Source: JARRPM01 sp963792815 (lineage in GTDB: Bacteria; Pseudomonadota; Gammaproteobacteria; Pseudomonadales; Halieaceae). Taken from it: 64,000 nt of DNA. Below, piece by piece: positions 17,587 through 27,128 of this stretch. The stretch is from the NCBI GenBank assembly GCA_963792815.1, contig CAWBXR010000006.1, positions 310,001-374,000 of the forward strand. The letters are read 5' to 3'. The translations under genes were made by a program, and so were the position numbers. The notes under the pieces were generated by a model that was given only the letters and a program-made list of their open reading frames with translations, was not told the origin of the DNA and ran no database searches. Each line of letters starts with the position of its first letter. Position 1 is the stretch's first letter.

Positions 17587-17967
17587 TTACTGGGAGATAA
17601 CGCCGGCCTCCCTGGCCAGCCGCTCATATTCCTTGCACTCGGGCGTCGCCGCGAGGTCCGGGTTCTGCATCTGCTCGCAGCTCAGGGATTCCAGGCTGCG
17701 CATGCAGCCCACGGCCGGTTCGTAAAGACCGTGTCCCATCGGCACTTCCTTCACCTTGCTCTGCATGTTGGCGCACATATTGTCCAGCATGGGGGCCATC
17801 ATCTCGAGCACCTCCGGCGTGAGGTCCTCTTTCGACATGCTCTCCAGGGCACAACTCTTGATCGAATCGCACAAGCCCTGGGCGGCGTCGGTAAGGTCAT
17901 CGGCGCCAGCCTGCGCCGCAAGGAAACCTGCCAGCAGCGCCGGCACTATCATTCTTGTCTTGATCAC
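17587..17967 (-). CDS. Small secreted six-cysteine protein
   Basis: A GTG at 17967, ten bases after GGAG, gives 126 residues: signal peptide (to about AQAGA), then a helical acidic protein with six cysteines (33, 39, 65, 88, 97, 111), which in the periplasm would make three disulfides. ATG at 17952 is an alternative start. I do not recognise the family. It is convergent with the AstE-like gene, whose stop is only 3 bases away, and reads in the same direction as the formate-THF ligase upstream. Confidence 0.7.
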   Translation of the reverse strand: MIKTRMIVPALLAGFLAAQAGADDLTDAAQGLCDSIKSCALESMSKEDLTPEVLEMMAPMLDNMCANMQSKVKEVPMGHGLYEPAVGCMRSLESLSCEQMQNPDLAATPECKEYERLAREAGVISQ

Positions 17968-18066
17968 GTTATCTAATCTCCGGGAAACCAAAGTGGGCTG
18001 TACTGACCGCAGCATAACCCCTATCGCCCCGAAATTCAGCCCTGCGCGGCCGCGTTGCGCCGGGTA

Positions 18067-19737
18067 TCAGAACAGGCCCTCGGTCTGTCCCCGGTCGTTG
18101 ACGTAAATACTGTTGGCCGCGGGCACCCGCGGCAGGCCGGGCATCCGCATGATGTCGCCACAGATCACCACCAGGAACTCGGCGCCGGCAGCCAGGGCCA
18201 GCTCGCGAACCTTGATCCGGTGGTTGGAGGGAGCGCCAAGCAGGCGCGGGTCGGTGGAAAAACTGTACTGGGTCTTCGCCATGCAGACCGGGAAGTGTCC
18301 GTAGCCGGCCTTTTCGTACTGCTCGAACTGGTCGCGGATCACCTTGTCCGCGTCGATATCATCCGCCCCGTAGACGGAGCGGGCCACAGTCCGGGTTTTT
18401 TCCCACAGGCTCAGCTGGTCATCGTACAGTGTGCGAAACTGGCCGTGGGGACTGTCCGCCAGCTCCCTCACAGCGGCGGCCAGCTCCGTCACCCCGGCGC
18501 CGCCGTCAGCCCACTGGGTACACAGGTGAGCCTTCACCCCGCGCTGCTCGACATAGGCCTTGATGACATCGATCTCCGCCTGGGTATCCGAGGAGAAGTG
18601 GTTGATCGCAACGGCAATAGGGACACCGTACTGGCCGGTATTGCGGATATGCCGCCCCAGGTTCTCGAGCCCGCGCTCCACGGCTGCCACATCCTCGACA
18701 CCCAGCGCCGAGCGCTCGACACCACCGTGCATCTTCAGGGCCCTCACCGTTGCCACGATCACCGCGGCGTCGGGGCGCAAGCCGGACTTGCGGCACTTGA
18801 TGTTGAAAAACTTCTCGGCGCCCAGGTCCGCCCCGAACCCGGCCTCGGTCACCACGTAGTCGGACAGCTTGAGGGCCGCCCGGGTCGCGATGATGGAATT
18901 ACAGCCGTGGGCGATATTGGCAAACGGGCCGCCATGGATAAACGCGGGGGTATTCTCCAGGGTCTGCACCAGGTTGGGGGCCAGGGCATCCTTGAGCAGC
19001 ACCGTCATGGCGCCAGGCGCCTTAACCTCGCTCGCGGTGACGGCGGTGCCATCGCGGGTATAGCCGATCACGATCCTGCCGAGCCTCTCCTGCAGGTCCT
19101 GCAGGTTGCGCGACAGGCAGAAAATGGCCATCACCTCGGATGCCACGGTAATGTCGAAGCCTCCTTCCATCGGGAAACCATTGGCGGGTCCACCGATCCC
19201 GGTGACGATCTGGCGCAGCTGCCGGTCGTTGATGTCCACCACCCGGCGCCAGGTGACCCGGCGCAGGTCCAGCCGGATCTCGTTGCTCCAGTGCACGTAG
19301 TTGTCGATCATCGCAGCGAGCAGGTTATGGGCCGTGCCGATGGCGTGCATGTCGCCGGTGAAGTGCAGGTTGATATCCTCCATCGGAATTACCTGGGCGT
19401 AACCGCCGCCCGCGGCCCCGCCCTTGAGGCCAAAGCAGGGGCCCAGGCTCGGCTCGCGCAGGCAGACTGACGCTTTCGCCCCTATCCGGTTCAATGCATC
19501 CGCCAGGCCGATCGCCACAGTGGTCTTGCCCTCGCCCGCCGGTGTCGGGCTCATCGCCGTCACCAGGATCAGCCTGCCGTCCGGCCGGTCTTCCAGGCCC
19601 TGGACATAGTCGAGATTCACTTTGGCCTTGGTATGGCCATAGGGAACCAGCTGTTCCGGCGGGATGCCGAGTTGTGCGGCGATTTCAATCACGGGGCGCG
19701 GCTGCGACTCGCGGGCAATTTCAATATCGGATTTCAT
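18067..19737 (-). CDS. fhs: Formate--tetrahydrofolate ligase
   Basis: The 556-residue protein is full length for Fhs and has the P-loop PTPAGEGKTT (64-73) plus the family blocks REPSLGPCFGLKGGAAGGGY and FTGDMHAIGTAHNLLAA. It makes 10-formyl-THF from formate, ATP and THF in the cytoplasm, feeding purine and one-carbon metabolism or disposing of formate. No other folate gene is adjacent. Confidence 0.97.
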   Translation of the reverse strand: MKSDIEIARESQPRPVIEIAAQLGIPPEQLVPYGHTKAKVNLDYVQGLEDRPDGRLILVTAMSPTPAGEGKTTVAIGLADALNRIGAKASVCLREPSLGPCFGLKGGAAGGGYAQVIPMEDINLHFTGDMHAIGTAHNLLAAMIDNYVHWSNEIRLDLRRVTWRRVVDINDRQLRQIVTGIGGPANGFPMEGGFDITVASEVMAIFCLSRNLQDLQERLGRIVIGYTRDGTAVTASEVKAPGAMTVLLKDALAPNLVQTLENTPAFIHGGPFANIAHGCNSIIATRAALKLSDYVVTEAGFGADLGAEKFFNIKCRKSGLRPDAAVIVATVRALKMHGGVERSALGVEDVAAVERGLENLGRHIRNTGQYGVPIAVAINHFSSDTQAEIDVIKAYVEQRGVKAHLCTQWADGGAGVTELAAAVRELADSPHGQFRTLYDDQLSLWEKTRTVARSVYGADDIDADKVIRDQFEQYEKAGYGHFPVCMAKTQYSFSTDPRLLGAPSNHRIKVRELALAAGAEFLVVICGDIMRMPGLPRVPAANSIYVNDRGQTEGLF

Positions 19738-19896
19738 CAGCTGGACCCCTGATTATGTTTTGTGGCGGGACAGCGTTTAATTCTTGCCTCTAAGCCAGCG
19801 CCAGACAAGCACCTGGCGGCTGTGATTTACTGATCTGGAACAATGAGACAGGCAATCGTATGCTCTATCGGTGCCGCAGACTCACAGGAGCAGCCA

Positions 19897-20760
19897 ATGA
19901 CCGCCACAACGCAGCTGAACACCGACCGGCACTTGCAGGAGCTGCAGGAGCACGGCTACACAGTCATTCCCGACTTTCTCTCCAGCGGGCAGCTCAACCA
20001 GGTGAACGCGCTCTACGATCAGATGCTGGGCAGCCACAGGGGCCGCAATAACTTCGAGGGTAACCGCACCGAGCGCATTTACACCCTGGTGGCTCGCCAC
20101 CGTATTTTCCAGGACATCGTGGAAGACCCCCGCATACTGGCCCTGTGCGACGCGCTGCTGTTGCCCAACTACCTGCTCACCGCCAGCCAGGCCATTGTTA
20201 TCAGCCCCGGGGAGACGCCCCAGCCCTGGCATACCGACGACTCTTTCTACCCGATTCCCCGGCCGCGCCCCATGGTCAGCCTCTCCACCATCGTGGCGGT
20301 GGAGGAATTCACCCTCGCCAACGGCGCCACCCAGGTGATTCCCGGCAGCCACCGCTGGAGTGACGAGCAGATTGCCGGGAACTATCACAGCGGGGACGCC
20401 GAGGCGGACCCGGAATTTGCCAGGCGGCTGGAGGGAATGGGCCTGCCCGTACTGATGCCCGCGGGCGCCTGCATAGTGTTTGCCGGCACACTGCTGCACC
20501 GCGGCGGCGGCAACAGCGCGGACACCACCCGGCGCGCCTTTTCCAACCAGTACTGCCAACCCTGGGCCAGGACCCAGGAAAATTTCTTCCTCGCCATTCC
20601 ACCGGCGGAGGTTGCGCACATGTCACCTGCTGTCCAGTCGCTGCTGGGTTATTCGATCCACTCGCCCTTCATGGGACAGTTGAGCGCCTACCATCCGCGC
20701 AAGGCGCTTGAACCGGGATTCGTGCCGCCGGCTTTTCGCGGCGCAGGGGGCAAGCGCTGA
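19897..20760 (+). CDS. Phytanoyl-CoA dioxygenase (PhyH) family protein
   Basis: The start MTATTQLNTD follows AGGAG by a good spacing and gives 287 residues. The iron site of non-heme Fe(II)/2-oxoglutarate dioxygenases is visible: WHTDD (His112, Asp114) and LLHRGGGNS (His201), with a likely 2-oxoglutarate-binding Arg shortly after (TTRRAF). The substrate is unknown; PhyH homologues hydroxylate lipids, amino acids or small metabolites. nagA follows 49 bases later in the same direction. Confidence 0.9.
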   Translation: MTATTQLNTDRHLQELQEHGYTVIPDFLSSGQLNQVNALYDQMLGSHRGRNNFEGNRTERIYTLVARHRIFQDIVEDPRILALCDALLLPNYLLTASQAIVISPGETPQPWHTDDSFYPIPRPRPMVSLSTIVAVEEFTLANGATQVIPGSHRWSDEQIAGNYHSGDAEADPEFARRLEGMGLPVLMPAGACIVFAGTLLHRGGGNSADTTRRAFSNQYCQPWARTQENFFLAIPPAEVAHMSPAVQSLLGYSIHSPFMGQLSAYHPRKALEPGFVPPAFRGAGGKR

Positions 20761-20809
20761 GGCCGCGCCCGAGCAATTCGGGTAAACTCGGCACACGGAG
20801 GATCAGTCC

Positions 20810-21970
20810 ATGCCCGAGCCCGGCGCAGCAGTAGCTATCAGCGCCCCGTCGATATTCGACGGGGCGCATTTTTTGCAGAACCACTGCGTGATTGTCAGGG
20901 GTGAGGCTGTGGAGGCGCTTGTCCCGCTGGCTCAATGCCCGGCCGGGGTCGAAGTCATGGCACTGCCTGAAGGTATCCTGGCCCCGGGCCTGATAGATCT
21001 GCAGGTCAACGGTGGCGGCGACCTGATGTTCAACAACAATCCCTGCCAGGAGACCCTCGCCGCCATGCTCGGCGCCCATCGCGCCACCGGCACCACCGCC
21101 ATGATGCCCACGCTCATCAGCGATACCCGCGCCACCGGCGAGCAGGCTGTCGCCGCCGTGCGGGCCGCCCGCGCCGGCGGCAACAGCGGCATCCTGGGTA
21201 TCCACCTGGAGGGGCCTTTTTTCGAGGTCGCCAGGCGCGGCGCCCACCGCGCGGATATGATCCGCACCCCCACGGCCGGGGATATCGCCTGGCTCTGTTC
21301 ACTGAATGACCTGGAGGTGATCGTCACCCTCGCCCCGGAACTAACCGCGGCAGGGCAGATCCGCCAGCTCACGGCCAGCGGTATCCACGTCTGCGCCGGC
21401 CACACCAACGCCAGTCACGGGCAGATTGTCGCGGCGATCGAGGAGGGGCTGGAGGGCGTCACCCACCTGTTCAATGCCATGAGTCCCCTGACCGGCAGGG
21501 AACCCGGCACCGTGGGCGCGGCGCTGCTGGAAAATGCCCTGTGGGCAGGCATTATTGCCGATGGTCACCACGTCCACCCGGCCAGCATCCGCCTGGCGCA
21601 GCGGTCCAAGCCCCCGGGACGCCTGGTACTGGTCAGCGACGCCATGGCCACCGTGGGCGGTCGCAGCCGCAGTTTTTCCCTCTATGCGGAACAGTTGAGC
21701 GTCGACAACGGCAAACTGGTGAATGGCGATGGCGTGCTGGCGGGCAGCGCGATCGGCATGATCGACGCGGTTGGCTACGCCGCGAGAACCGTCGGCATCC
21801 CGCTGCAAGAGTGCCTGCGCATGGCCTCGCTGTATCCCGCCGCAATCCTCGGGCTCGATGACCGCCAGGGGCGGATCGCCAGCGGTTATCGCGCCGACCT
21901 GGTGCACTTCGACCAGGACTTCAGCGTGCACAACACCTGGCTGGCGGGAGATCACCAGCGTCATCGTTAG
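20810..21970 (+). CDS. nagA: N-acetylglucosamine-6-phosphate deacetylase
   Basis: The 386-residue amidohydrolase has the NagA landmarks LAPGLIDLQVNGGG, GIHLEGPFF (metal-ligand Glu), CAGHTNA (His), VTHLFNAMSPL (His), and LVSDAMA (catalytic Asp). It converts GlcNAc-6-P to GlcN-6-P plus acetate in amino-sugar recycling or chitin use. GGAGG precedes the ATG. No nagB, nagK or chitobiose transporter is nearby. A terminator-like hairpin lies inside its first codons (separate entry). Confidence 0.93.
   Translation: MPEPGAAVAISAPSIFDGAHFLQNHCVIVRGEAVEALVPLAQCPAGVEVMALPEGILAPGLIDLQVNGGGDLMFNNNPCQETLAAMLGAHRATGTTAMMPTLISDTRATGEQAVAAVRAARAGGNSGILGIHLEGPFFEVARRGAHRADMIRTPTAGDIAWLCSLNDLEVIVTLAPELTAAGQIRQLTASGIHVCAGHTNASHGQIVAAIEEGLEGVTHLFNAMSPLTGREPGTVGAALLENALWAGIIADGHHVHPASIRLAQRSKPPGRLVLVSDAMATVGGRSRSFSLYAEQLSVDNGKLVNGDGVLAGSAIGMIDAVGYAARTVGIPLQECLRMASLYPAAILGLDDRQGRIASGYRADLVHFDQDFSVHNTWLAGDHQRHR
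20841..20874 (+). terminator. Intrinsic-terminator-like hairpin inside the 5' end of nagA
   Basis: GCGCCCCGTCGA (20841-20852) and its exact complement (20856-20867) form a 12-bp stem with a three-base loop, followed by ATTTTTT. By sequence this is a strong intrinsic terminator, yet it lies in codons 11-22 of nagA, where the protein still aligns with NagA relatives (SAPSIFDGAHF). It could end transcripts from the PhyH gene or attenuate nagA unless ribosomes are translating. Confidence 0.65.
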
Positions 21971-22034
21971 TATTGACGCAAGCTGCGATTCACCCGATCC
22001 TGCCTACTGATAAGTCCAATAAGAGGTATCCGCC

Positions 22035-23525
22035 ATGCAACAATTGTCCGGCCAGGACGCCATGTTCCTGCACGCCGAGCTCGACGGCTTGCCACAGCAC
22101 ATCGGCGGCGTCAGCATTTACGACCAGTCCACCGCCCCCGGGGGCAAGGTCCGTTTCAAGCAGATCCTGGCGATGCTGGAAAGCCGCCTGCACCTGTCGC
22201 CTATTTTCCGCCGCAAGCTGGCTTTCGTGCCCTACGGCCTGGGCCGACCCTACTGGGCGGAGGACCCCGAGTTCGACCTTGAATACCACGTGCGCCACAT
22301 CGCCCTGCCCAAACCCGGTGACTGGCGCCAGCTGTGCATCCTCGCAGCCCGTATCCACGCCACCCCCCTGCGGCGTGACAAGCCCATGTGGGAAATCTAT
22401 GTGATCGAGGGGCTGAACAATGTCGAGGGTTTCCCGCCGAACTGTTTCGCCATGCTGCTGAAGGTGCATCACTGCGCGATGGACGGCGCCACCGGCACCC
22501 AGTTCATGAATATCATGCACGATCTCAGCCCGCGCACCGAGGACCCGGGCAAACCACCCCCCTGGGTGGTCGAGCGTCCCTCCACCCTGGGGATGCTGGC
22601 CCGCGCTTATGTGGATATCTGGCGCAAACCCGGCCAGCTGCTCGATATCGTGAAACAGGCGGGGCCTGCGTTCAAGCGCCTGCGCCAGGGCCAGGACGAA
22701 GAGCGTTTCCACTACCTGGGCGACAAGCCAAAAACGCGGTTCCAGGGCAAAATCTCCCGCCACCGGGTAGTGGAAGCGCGCACTTTCGACTTCGCCCAGA
22801 TCCGCAATATCAAAAACGCCCTGCCGGGCACTACCGTCAACGATGTGATGCTGACCATCGTCGCCGGTGGCTTGCGCAAGTACCTGGACAGCAAGGGGGA
22901 ACTGCCGGACAACAGTCTCGTCACGGGCTGCCCGATAGACGTGCGCTCCGCCGAGGAGCGCTCGGCGAGCGGCAATATGGTGGGCTTCATGAATGTCAGC
23001 CTGTGCACGGGCATCCAGGACCCGCTGGAGCGACTTGCGGCAGTTCATCGAGAAGCCTTGTCAGCCAAGGCCTATGCCGAGGCACTGGGCCCCCGCTTCG
23101 CCGTGGACCTGACGGATGTCATGCCGGGCAATGTGTTGTCCCTGGCGATACGCACCGCCAGTGCCACCGGCCTGGCCGAGGCCAGCACGATGTTCAATAC
23201 CATCGTCACCAATGTGCCCGGGGCGCCGGTCCAGCTGTACCTGTGCGGGGCGGCGCTGGTCGGCTCCATCAGCCTGGGACCACTGCTGCCCAACGTGGGG
23301 CTGTTCCATATCGTTTACAGTACCGTGCAGGACAAGCAGGGGGCCGTCACCCTGTCATTCACGGCCTGTCGCGACATGCTGCCGGACCCGGCATTTTACG
23401 CGGACTGCCTGCAGGAAAGTTTCGAGGAACTGCGGGCGGCGGCAGGGGCCGCCAGTAAACCGGCGCCAAAGCCGCGCAAAAAGGCGAAGGCAAAGGTGCG
23501 GCCAAAGAGGAAGGTCAAGCGCTGA
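22035..23525 (+). CDS. Wax ester synthase/diacylglycerol acyltransferase (WS/DGAT)
   Basis: The 496-residue protein begins with the family's QLSGQDAMFLHAE and carries the catalytic HHxxxDG as HHCAMDG (His145-Gly151). PLRRDKPMW and the later GNMVGFMN and SNVPG-like (TNVPGAP) blocks also match. It esterifies fatty acyl-CoA to long-chain alcohols or diacylglycerol for neutral lipid storage at the membrane. The last 25 residues are a Lys/Arg/Pro-rich basic tail. Its stop shares the palindrome TGATCA with the stop of the convergent kinase gene. Confidence 0.94.
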   Translation: MQQLSGQDAMFLHAELDGLPQHIGGVSIYDQSTAPGGKVRFKQILAMLESRLHLSPIFRRKLAFVPYGLGRPYWAEDPEFDLEYHVRHIALPKPGDWRQLCILAARIHATPLRRDKPMWEIYVIEGLNNVEGFPPNCFAMLLKVHHCAMDGATGTQFMNIMHDLSPRTEDPGKPPPWVVERPSTLGMLARAYVDIWRKPGQLLDIVKQAGPAFKRLRQGQDEERFHYLGDKPKTRFQGKISRHRVVEARTFDFAQIRNIKNALPGTTVNDVMLTIVAGGLRKYLDSKGELPDNSLVTGCPIDVRSAEERSASGNMVGFMNVSLCTGIQDPLERLAAVHREALSAKAYAEALGPRFAVDLTDVMPGNVLSLAIRTASATGLAEASTMFNTIVTNVPGAPVQLYLCGAALVGSISLGPLLPNVGLFHIVYSTVQDKQGAVTLSFTACRDMLPDPAFYADCLQESFEELRAAAGAASKPAPKPRKKAKAKVRPKRKVKR

Positions 23526-24860
23526 TCAGCTTATAAACTGTTTGACCAGCTGGTTGACGTCCACCCGCGCTTTCACCCGGCTGGCCAGCAGGAACATCCC
23601 GCCGAGCTTGCGGTGAAAGTACATGGCGTCGGTGGGAGGAGCGCGCCAGAAGTCGCGGTATTCCGCCACTTCCTCCGCCAGCTCGGACATCCGTCGCGCC
23701 ATATCCGAATGGGCGAAATCATACGTCCCCTCGTGACGCAGCGGCTCCAGCGCCAGCAGGAACAACTCCAGCACCAGCGCGCGATATTCGCTGTCCTCGT
23801 CCCCCATGGCGTAGCCGATGCGTTCCGCCGCCGCGATCAGCTTATCGTGATCACGGGTCATCGCGGCGGCCAGCAACTTGCGATAGTTATTGACGAAACC
23901 CGCCTTGAAGTGGCGGGTCGCGCCGAAGTCCAGCAAAACGATCTGGCCGCTGCTGCCGCGGTAGAGGTAGTTGGCGAAATTGGGATCGGTCTGCACCATC
24001 CGCAGTTCAAACAACTCCATGAACATCAACTCCACCAGCGCCGTCATGACCCGGTCGCGCTCGGCCTGGGGCAGGCTCACCACGGTCTCAATGGGTTTGC
24101 CGCTGACGTAGGTCATGGCGAGCACCGTGCGCCGGCTCAGGTCCGGCAGCAGCTCGGGCACCAGGAAGCGCTCGTCGTCCCGCAACAGGTCGCCAAAGGC
24201 CTGCAGGAACTCCGCCTCCTTGTGGTAATCGGCCTCGTCCTTGAGCTGGTGCTTGGCGTCCGCCAGCAGGGGCTGTATATCCAGCTCCGCCGGCAACAGG
24301 CCCGACATGCGCAGCAGGGTGGCAATATTGTCCACGTCGCTGTCGATGCTGGCGGCGACGCCGGGATACTGCACCTTGAGCACCATTTCCCGGCCGTCCG
24401 GGGCCACCGCACGATGCACCTGGCCGATAGAGGCCGCTGCCAGGGGCTTCATTTCAAAGCCGTAGAACAGTTCCTCCCAGTCGGGCCCGTAGGCGTCGGA
24501 CATCACCTTGCGCAACTGCTGGGTGGGCATATAGCGGGCGTCGGAGCGCAGCCTGGCGAGAATATCGGCCAGTTCCCGGGGCAGGAAATCCCCGGTATCC
24601 ATAGACAAAATCTGCCCCACCTTCATGGCGGCGCCGCGCATGGTGGCAAGCTGGTCCGCTACCCGGCGGGCGTTGGCGGGCGTCAACAACATGTCCCGCG
24701 CCCTGGGGCGCTTGCCCGCCCGCAACTGCCGGGTTCCCTCCGCCAGCATACCGCCCGCGACACCACTGGCCATCCGGGCCACCCGGGCCAGGCGCCCCAC
24801 CCGCGAGGTGGGAATAGCTTTCTGGTTGCGGTCTCTCTCCTTGTCTTTATCCTTTGCCAA
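23526..24860 (-). CDS. ABC1/AarF/UbiB family atypical kinase (second of pair)
   Basis: The 444-residue protein shows the UbiB-like features: the KxGQ motif in AMKVGQILS, the Ala-rich nucleotide loop AAASIGQVH, VLKVQYPGV with the catalytic Lys, an N-rich catalytic loop (TDPNFANYLY) and DFGATRHF. It lacks the C-terminal membrane helices of UbiB, so it is a soluble ADCK3/4-like type. It overlaps the upstream paralogue by 14 bases. Family members support quinone biosynthesis or lipid homeostasis; the exact role is open. Confidence 0.92.
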   Translation of the reverse strand: MAKDKDKERDRNQKAIPTSRVGRLARVARMASGVAGGMLAEGTRQLRAGKRPRARDMLLTPANARRVADQLATMRGAAMKVGQILSMDTGDFLPRELADILARLRSDARYMPTQQLRKVMSDAYGPDWEELFYGFEMKPLAAASIGQVHRAVAPDGREMVLKVQYPGVAASIDSDVDNIATLLRMSGLLPAELDIQPLLADAKHQLKDEADYHKEAEFLQAFGDLLRDDERFLVPELLPDLSRRTVLAMTYVSGKPIETVVSLPQAERDRVMTALVELMFMELFELRMVQTDPNFANYLYRGSSGQIVLLDFGATRHFKAGFVNNYRKLLAAAMTRDHDKLIAAAERIGYAMGDEDSEYRALVLELFLLALEPLRHEGTYDFAHSDMARRMSELAEEVAEYRDFWRAPPTDAMYFHRKLGGMFLLASRVKARVDVNQLVKQFIS

Positions 24861-26256
24861 GACGTTCTCGCTCCCGCCAACGGGCTATGTGCGCAGCCAC
24901 CATATCGTAGGCGTTGAACTCGGCCTCCAGTACGGCAATGAAAGTGAACACCCCGGTCAGTTTACGGGCAATCAGCGCAAACTCCCTGGATGGCGGGGTA
25001 AAGTGACGGCTGGTGGCGGACAGGGCTGCCTGCTTGCCGGCCCGGTGCATCAGGCGCGACTGGGCCCAGCGGTATTCACCCTGGGGGTTGAGATACTCGG
25101 CCGGGAGCTGCGCCGGCGGTCGCAGCGGTTCCAGCAGGTGCAGGCAGAAGTCTGCAAACAGCTGGCGCGCCTCGTCGCTGGCGTTTTCCCGCAGGCAACC
25201 CAGCCCGATCAGGCTGTCTCCCAGCAGTTTGATGTCCTGGCGCAGGCCGGCATCGATGGTGTTGCGCAGGTGAAACAGGAACTCATCACTGCAGTCCAGG
25301 ATGGAACCGAAATCCAGTAACACCAGGCTGTCCTGGCCCTGTTTCCTGCGCCTGTCATCGAGGCGCAGGAGGTAGTTGCCGAAGTTGGGATCGGTCTGCA
25401 GGCAACCCCAGTCGTAGAGCTCGTAAAAGAACAACTCCAGCATACCCACCGCCAGCGCATTGCGACGCTCCAGGGACAGGTCTGCCACGGCCTGGGCCGT
25501 CACCGGCAGGCCATCCATATACTCCAGCGCCAGCACCACATCGGTACAGTAGCGCGCGTGCAGCTTCGGCACCGCATAGCTCACACCCTTGACGTCGACA
25601 CCCTGCACCAGCTCCGCCATCCGGGCCGTGAGCGTCGCTTCGCGCCGATAATCGATCTCGTTGTGGAGATGGCTGCGCATGGATTCCAGCCAGTCATCCA
25701 GGTCGCGACCCGCCTGCAACCAGCGCGCCAGCATCAACATCCGCACGACGGCGTCAAAGTCCGAGTCGATCACGTCAGCCAGCCCGGGATACTGCACTTT
25801 CAGGCAGATGCGCTCGCCGCTGGCGCGCACGGTCGCCACATGCACCTGGGCCAGGGAGGCCGCCGCCAGCGCTTCGCGCTCTATATCGAGCTCGGCGTAG
25901 CGCTCCCCGAGGCTGCCTCGCAGTACCGGCTCGATGGCTTCCCAGTGCAGCGGCTCGGTCTGGTCGCCCAGCGAGTGCATGGCCTCGGCCAGTACCGGCG
26001 GCAGGAAGTGCTCGCCGAACAGGGCCATCATCTGGCCGATCTTGACGTAAGTGCCCTTGAGCTTGCCCAGCTCATTGACAAAACGACGGGCCTCGCGCCG
26101 GGCGAACTCCGAGTCCTCGCCCGGGGTATCGCGGCGCAGCAGTTTCTGCATGGCGCCATCCATCGCCAGCGCGCCGCCAGCGCGCAGGCCCGCCAGGGAC
26201 ACGGAGAGACTGCGGGGGAAGGCCCGGGGTTTCAGGCTGCGGGGTTTTTTCGACAT
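24847..26256 (-). CDS. ABC1/AarF/UbiB family atypical kinase (first of pair)
   Basis: The 469-residue protein is a paralogue of its downstream neighbour, with YVKIGQMMALFG (KxGQ), AAASLAQVH, CLKVQYPGL, TDPNFGNYLL and LLDFGSIL. In the Ala-rich loop the first copy has SLAQVH where the second has SIGQVH. The overlap of 14 bases implies coupled translation, and two different kinases in tandem suggest a heteromeric complex (inference). A glutathione transferase lies upstream in the same direction. Confidence 0.92.
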   Translation of the reverse strand: MSKKPRSLKPRAFPRSLSVSLAGLRAGGALAMDGAMQKLLRRDTPGEDSEFARREARRFVNELGKLKGTYVKIGQMMALFGEHFLPPVLAEAMHSLGDQTEPLHWEAIEPVLRGSLGERYAELDIEREALAAASLAQVHVATVRASGERICLKVQYPGLADVIDSDFDAVVRMLMLARWLQAGRDLDDWLESMRSHLHNEIDYRREATLTARMAELVQGVDVKGVSYAVPKLHARYCTDVVLALEYMDGLPVTAQAVADLSLERRNALAVGMLELFFYELYDWGCLQTDPNFGNYLLRLDDRRRKQGQDSLVLLDFGSILDCSDEFLFHLRNTIDAGLRQDIKLLGDSLIGLGCLRENASDEARQLFADFCLHLLEPLRPPAQLPAEYLNPQGEYRWAQSRLMHRAGKQAALSATSRHFTPPSREFALIARKLTGVFTFIAVLEAEFNAYDMVAAHIARWRERERLGKG

Positions 26257-26332
26257 AGAATCAGGCTATTCGCTTGTGGGCGCGCAGTATATACGATGGC
26301 AACCGCCCTCATGGATTGTTCTGGACTGGCGC

Positions 26333-26971
26333 TCAACCAGTGACACGAGGCGGCAGTACCAGCGGCTCCCCGTGGCTATCCGCCCGCTTGAAGGCCGGCC
26401 GCCCTTGCAGGCGCTCGAGATAGGCCCGGGTCTGGGGCGCAAAGCGCTCGTCCAGTTGCAGTGAGCAGGCCAGGTGGAGCGCATAGCCCACGGCGATGTC
26501 CGCAATGGTGAAGCGCCCATCCACCAGGTAGTCGTTGTTCTCCAGATGGGTGTCCAGGCGTCGCAGCCGCGCGATAAACCATTTGGCGTAGTCATCTCCC
26601 ACCGCCTGCTTTTCCGGCGTGGGCTCCAGGTAGTAGTAGCGCATCGTGAGCGTCTGGGGAAAGGTGAGGGTGGCGTCCGCGTGGTGCAACCAGTTGAGGT
26701 AGGCGCCGTATTCGGGGTGCGCCGGCCGCAGGCCAAATTCATATTGTTCGTAGCGGTCCACCAGGTACTGGCAGATCGCGCTCGATTCGGTCATTTCGGT
26801 CTCCCCATCCTGCAGGAAGGGCACAGTGCCAAGGCTGTTGACGCCCAGGTAGTCCCGCTGGAACACCCGCGGCGGAAACGGCAGCACCTCAAGCTCATAC
26901 TCAAGTCCCATCTCTTCCAGCGCCCACAGGGGCCGCAGGGAGCGCGCCCCATTACAATGCCATAATTTCAT
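26333..26971 (-). CDS. Glutathione S-transferase family protein
   Basis: The start MKLWHCNGARSLRPLWALEE (26971), preceded by GGAG, gives 212 residues. An N-terminal thioredoxin fold (SLGTVPFLQDG with the cis-Pro, then TESSAICQYL binding the glutathione gamma-Glu) and an all-helical C-terminal domain are visible. A Ser/Arg region near residue 10 replaces Tyr as the likely thiol-activating residue. Substrate unknown. The gene is divergent from nnrS. Confidence 0.92.
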   Translation of the reverse strand: MKLWHCNGARSLRPLWALEEMGLEYELEVLPFPPRVFQRDYLGVNSLGTVPFLQDGETEMTESSAICQYLVDRYEQYEFGLRPAHPEYGAYLNWLHHADATLTFPQTLTMRYYYLEPTPEKQAVGDDYAKWFIARLRRLDTHLENNDYLVDGRFTIADIAVGYALHLACSLQLDERFAPQTRAYLERLQGRPAFKRADSHGEPLVLPPRVTG

Positions 26972-27083
26972 GCTCGATCTCCGAATCTGCCAGTAGCCCG
27001 GTCGCACCGGACGGGTCCAACCATACTATATGCGCGGCGCGGTGAGTATCACCCGCGCTCAGGACGGACAGGCTTCCCGGGGC

Positions 27084-27097
27084 AGCCCAATTGGGCT
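27084..27097. promoter_or_regulatory. 14-bp palindrome in the GST/nnrS divergent region
   Basis: AGCCCAATTGGGCT is a perfect palindrome 32 bases upstream of the nnrS start codon. A related GCCAATTGGC palindrome occurs before the tetraheme gene at 29346. A shared dimeric regulator is conceivable but unproven. Confidence 0.3.
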
Positions 27098-27128
27098 AGG
27101 CTGGCTCTTTTGTAACATCGGGTGACCT

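Noticed and set aside
18055..19470. 471-codon open frame on the plus strand opposite fhs
   Set aside because: The minus strand encodes a full-length Fhs; the plus frame has no family signature.
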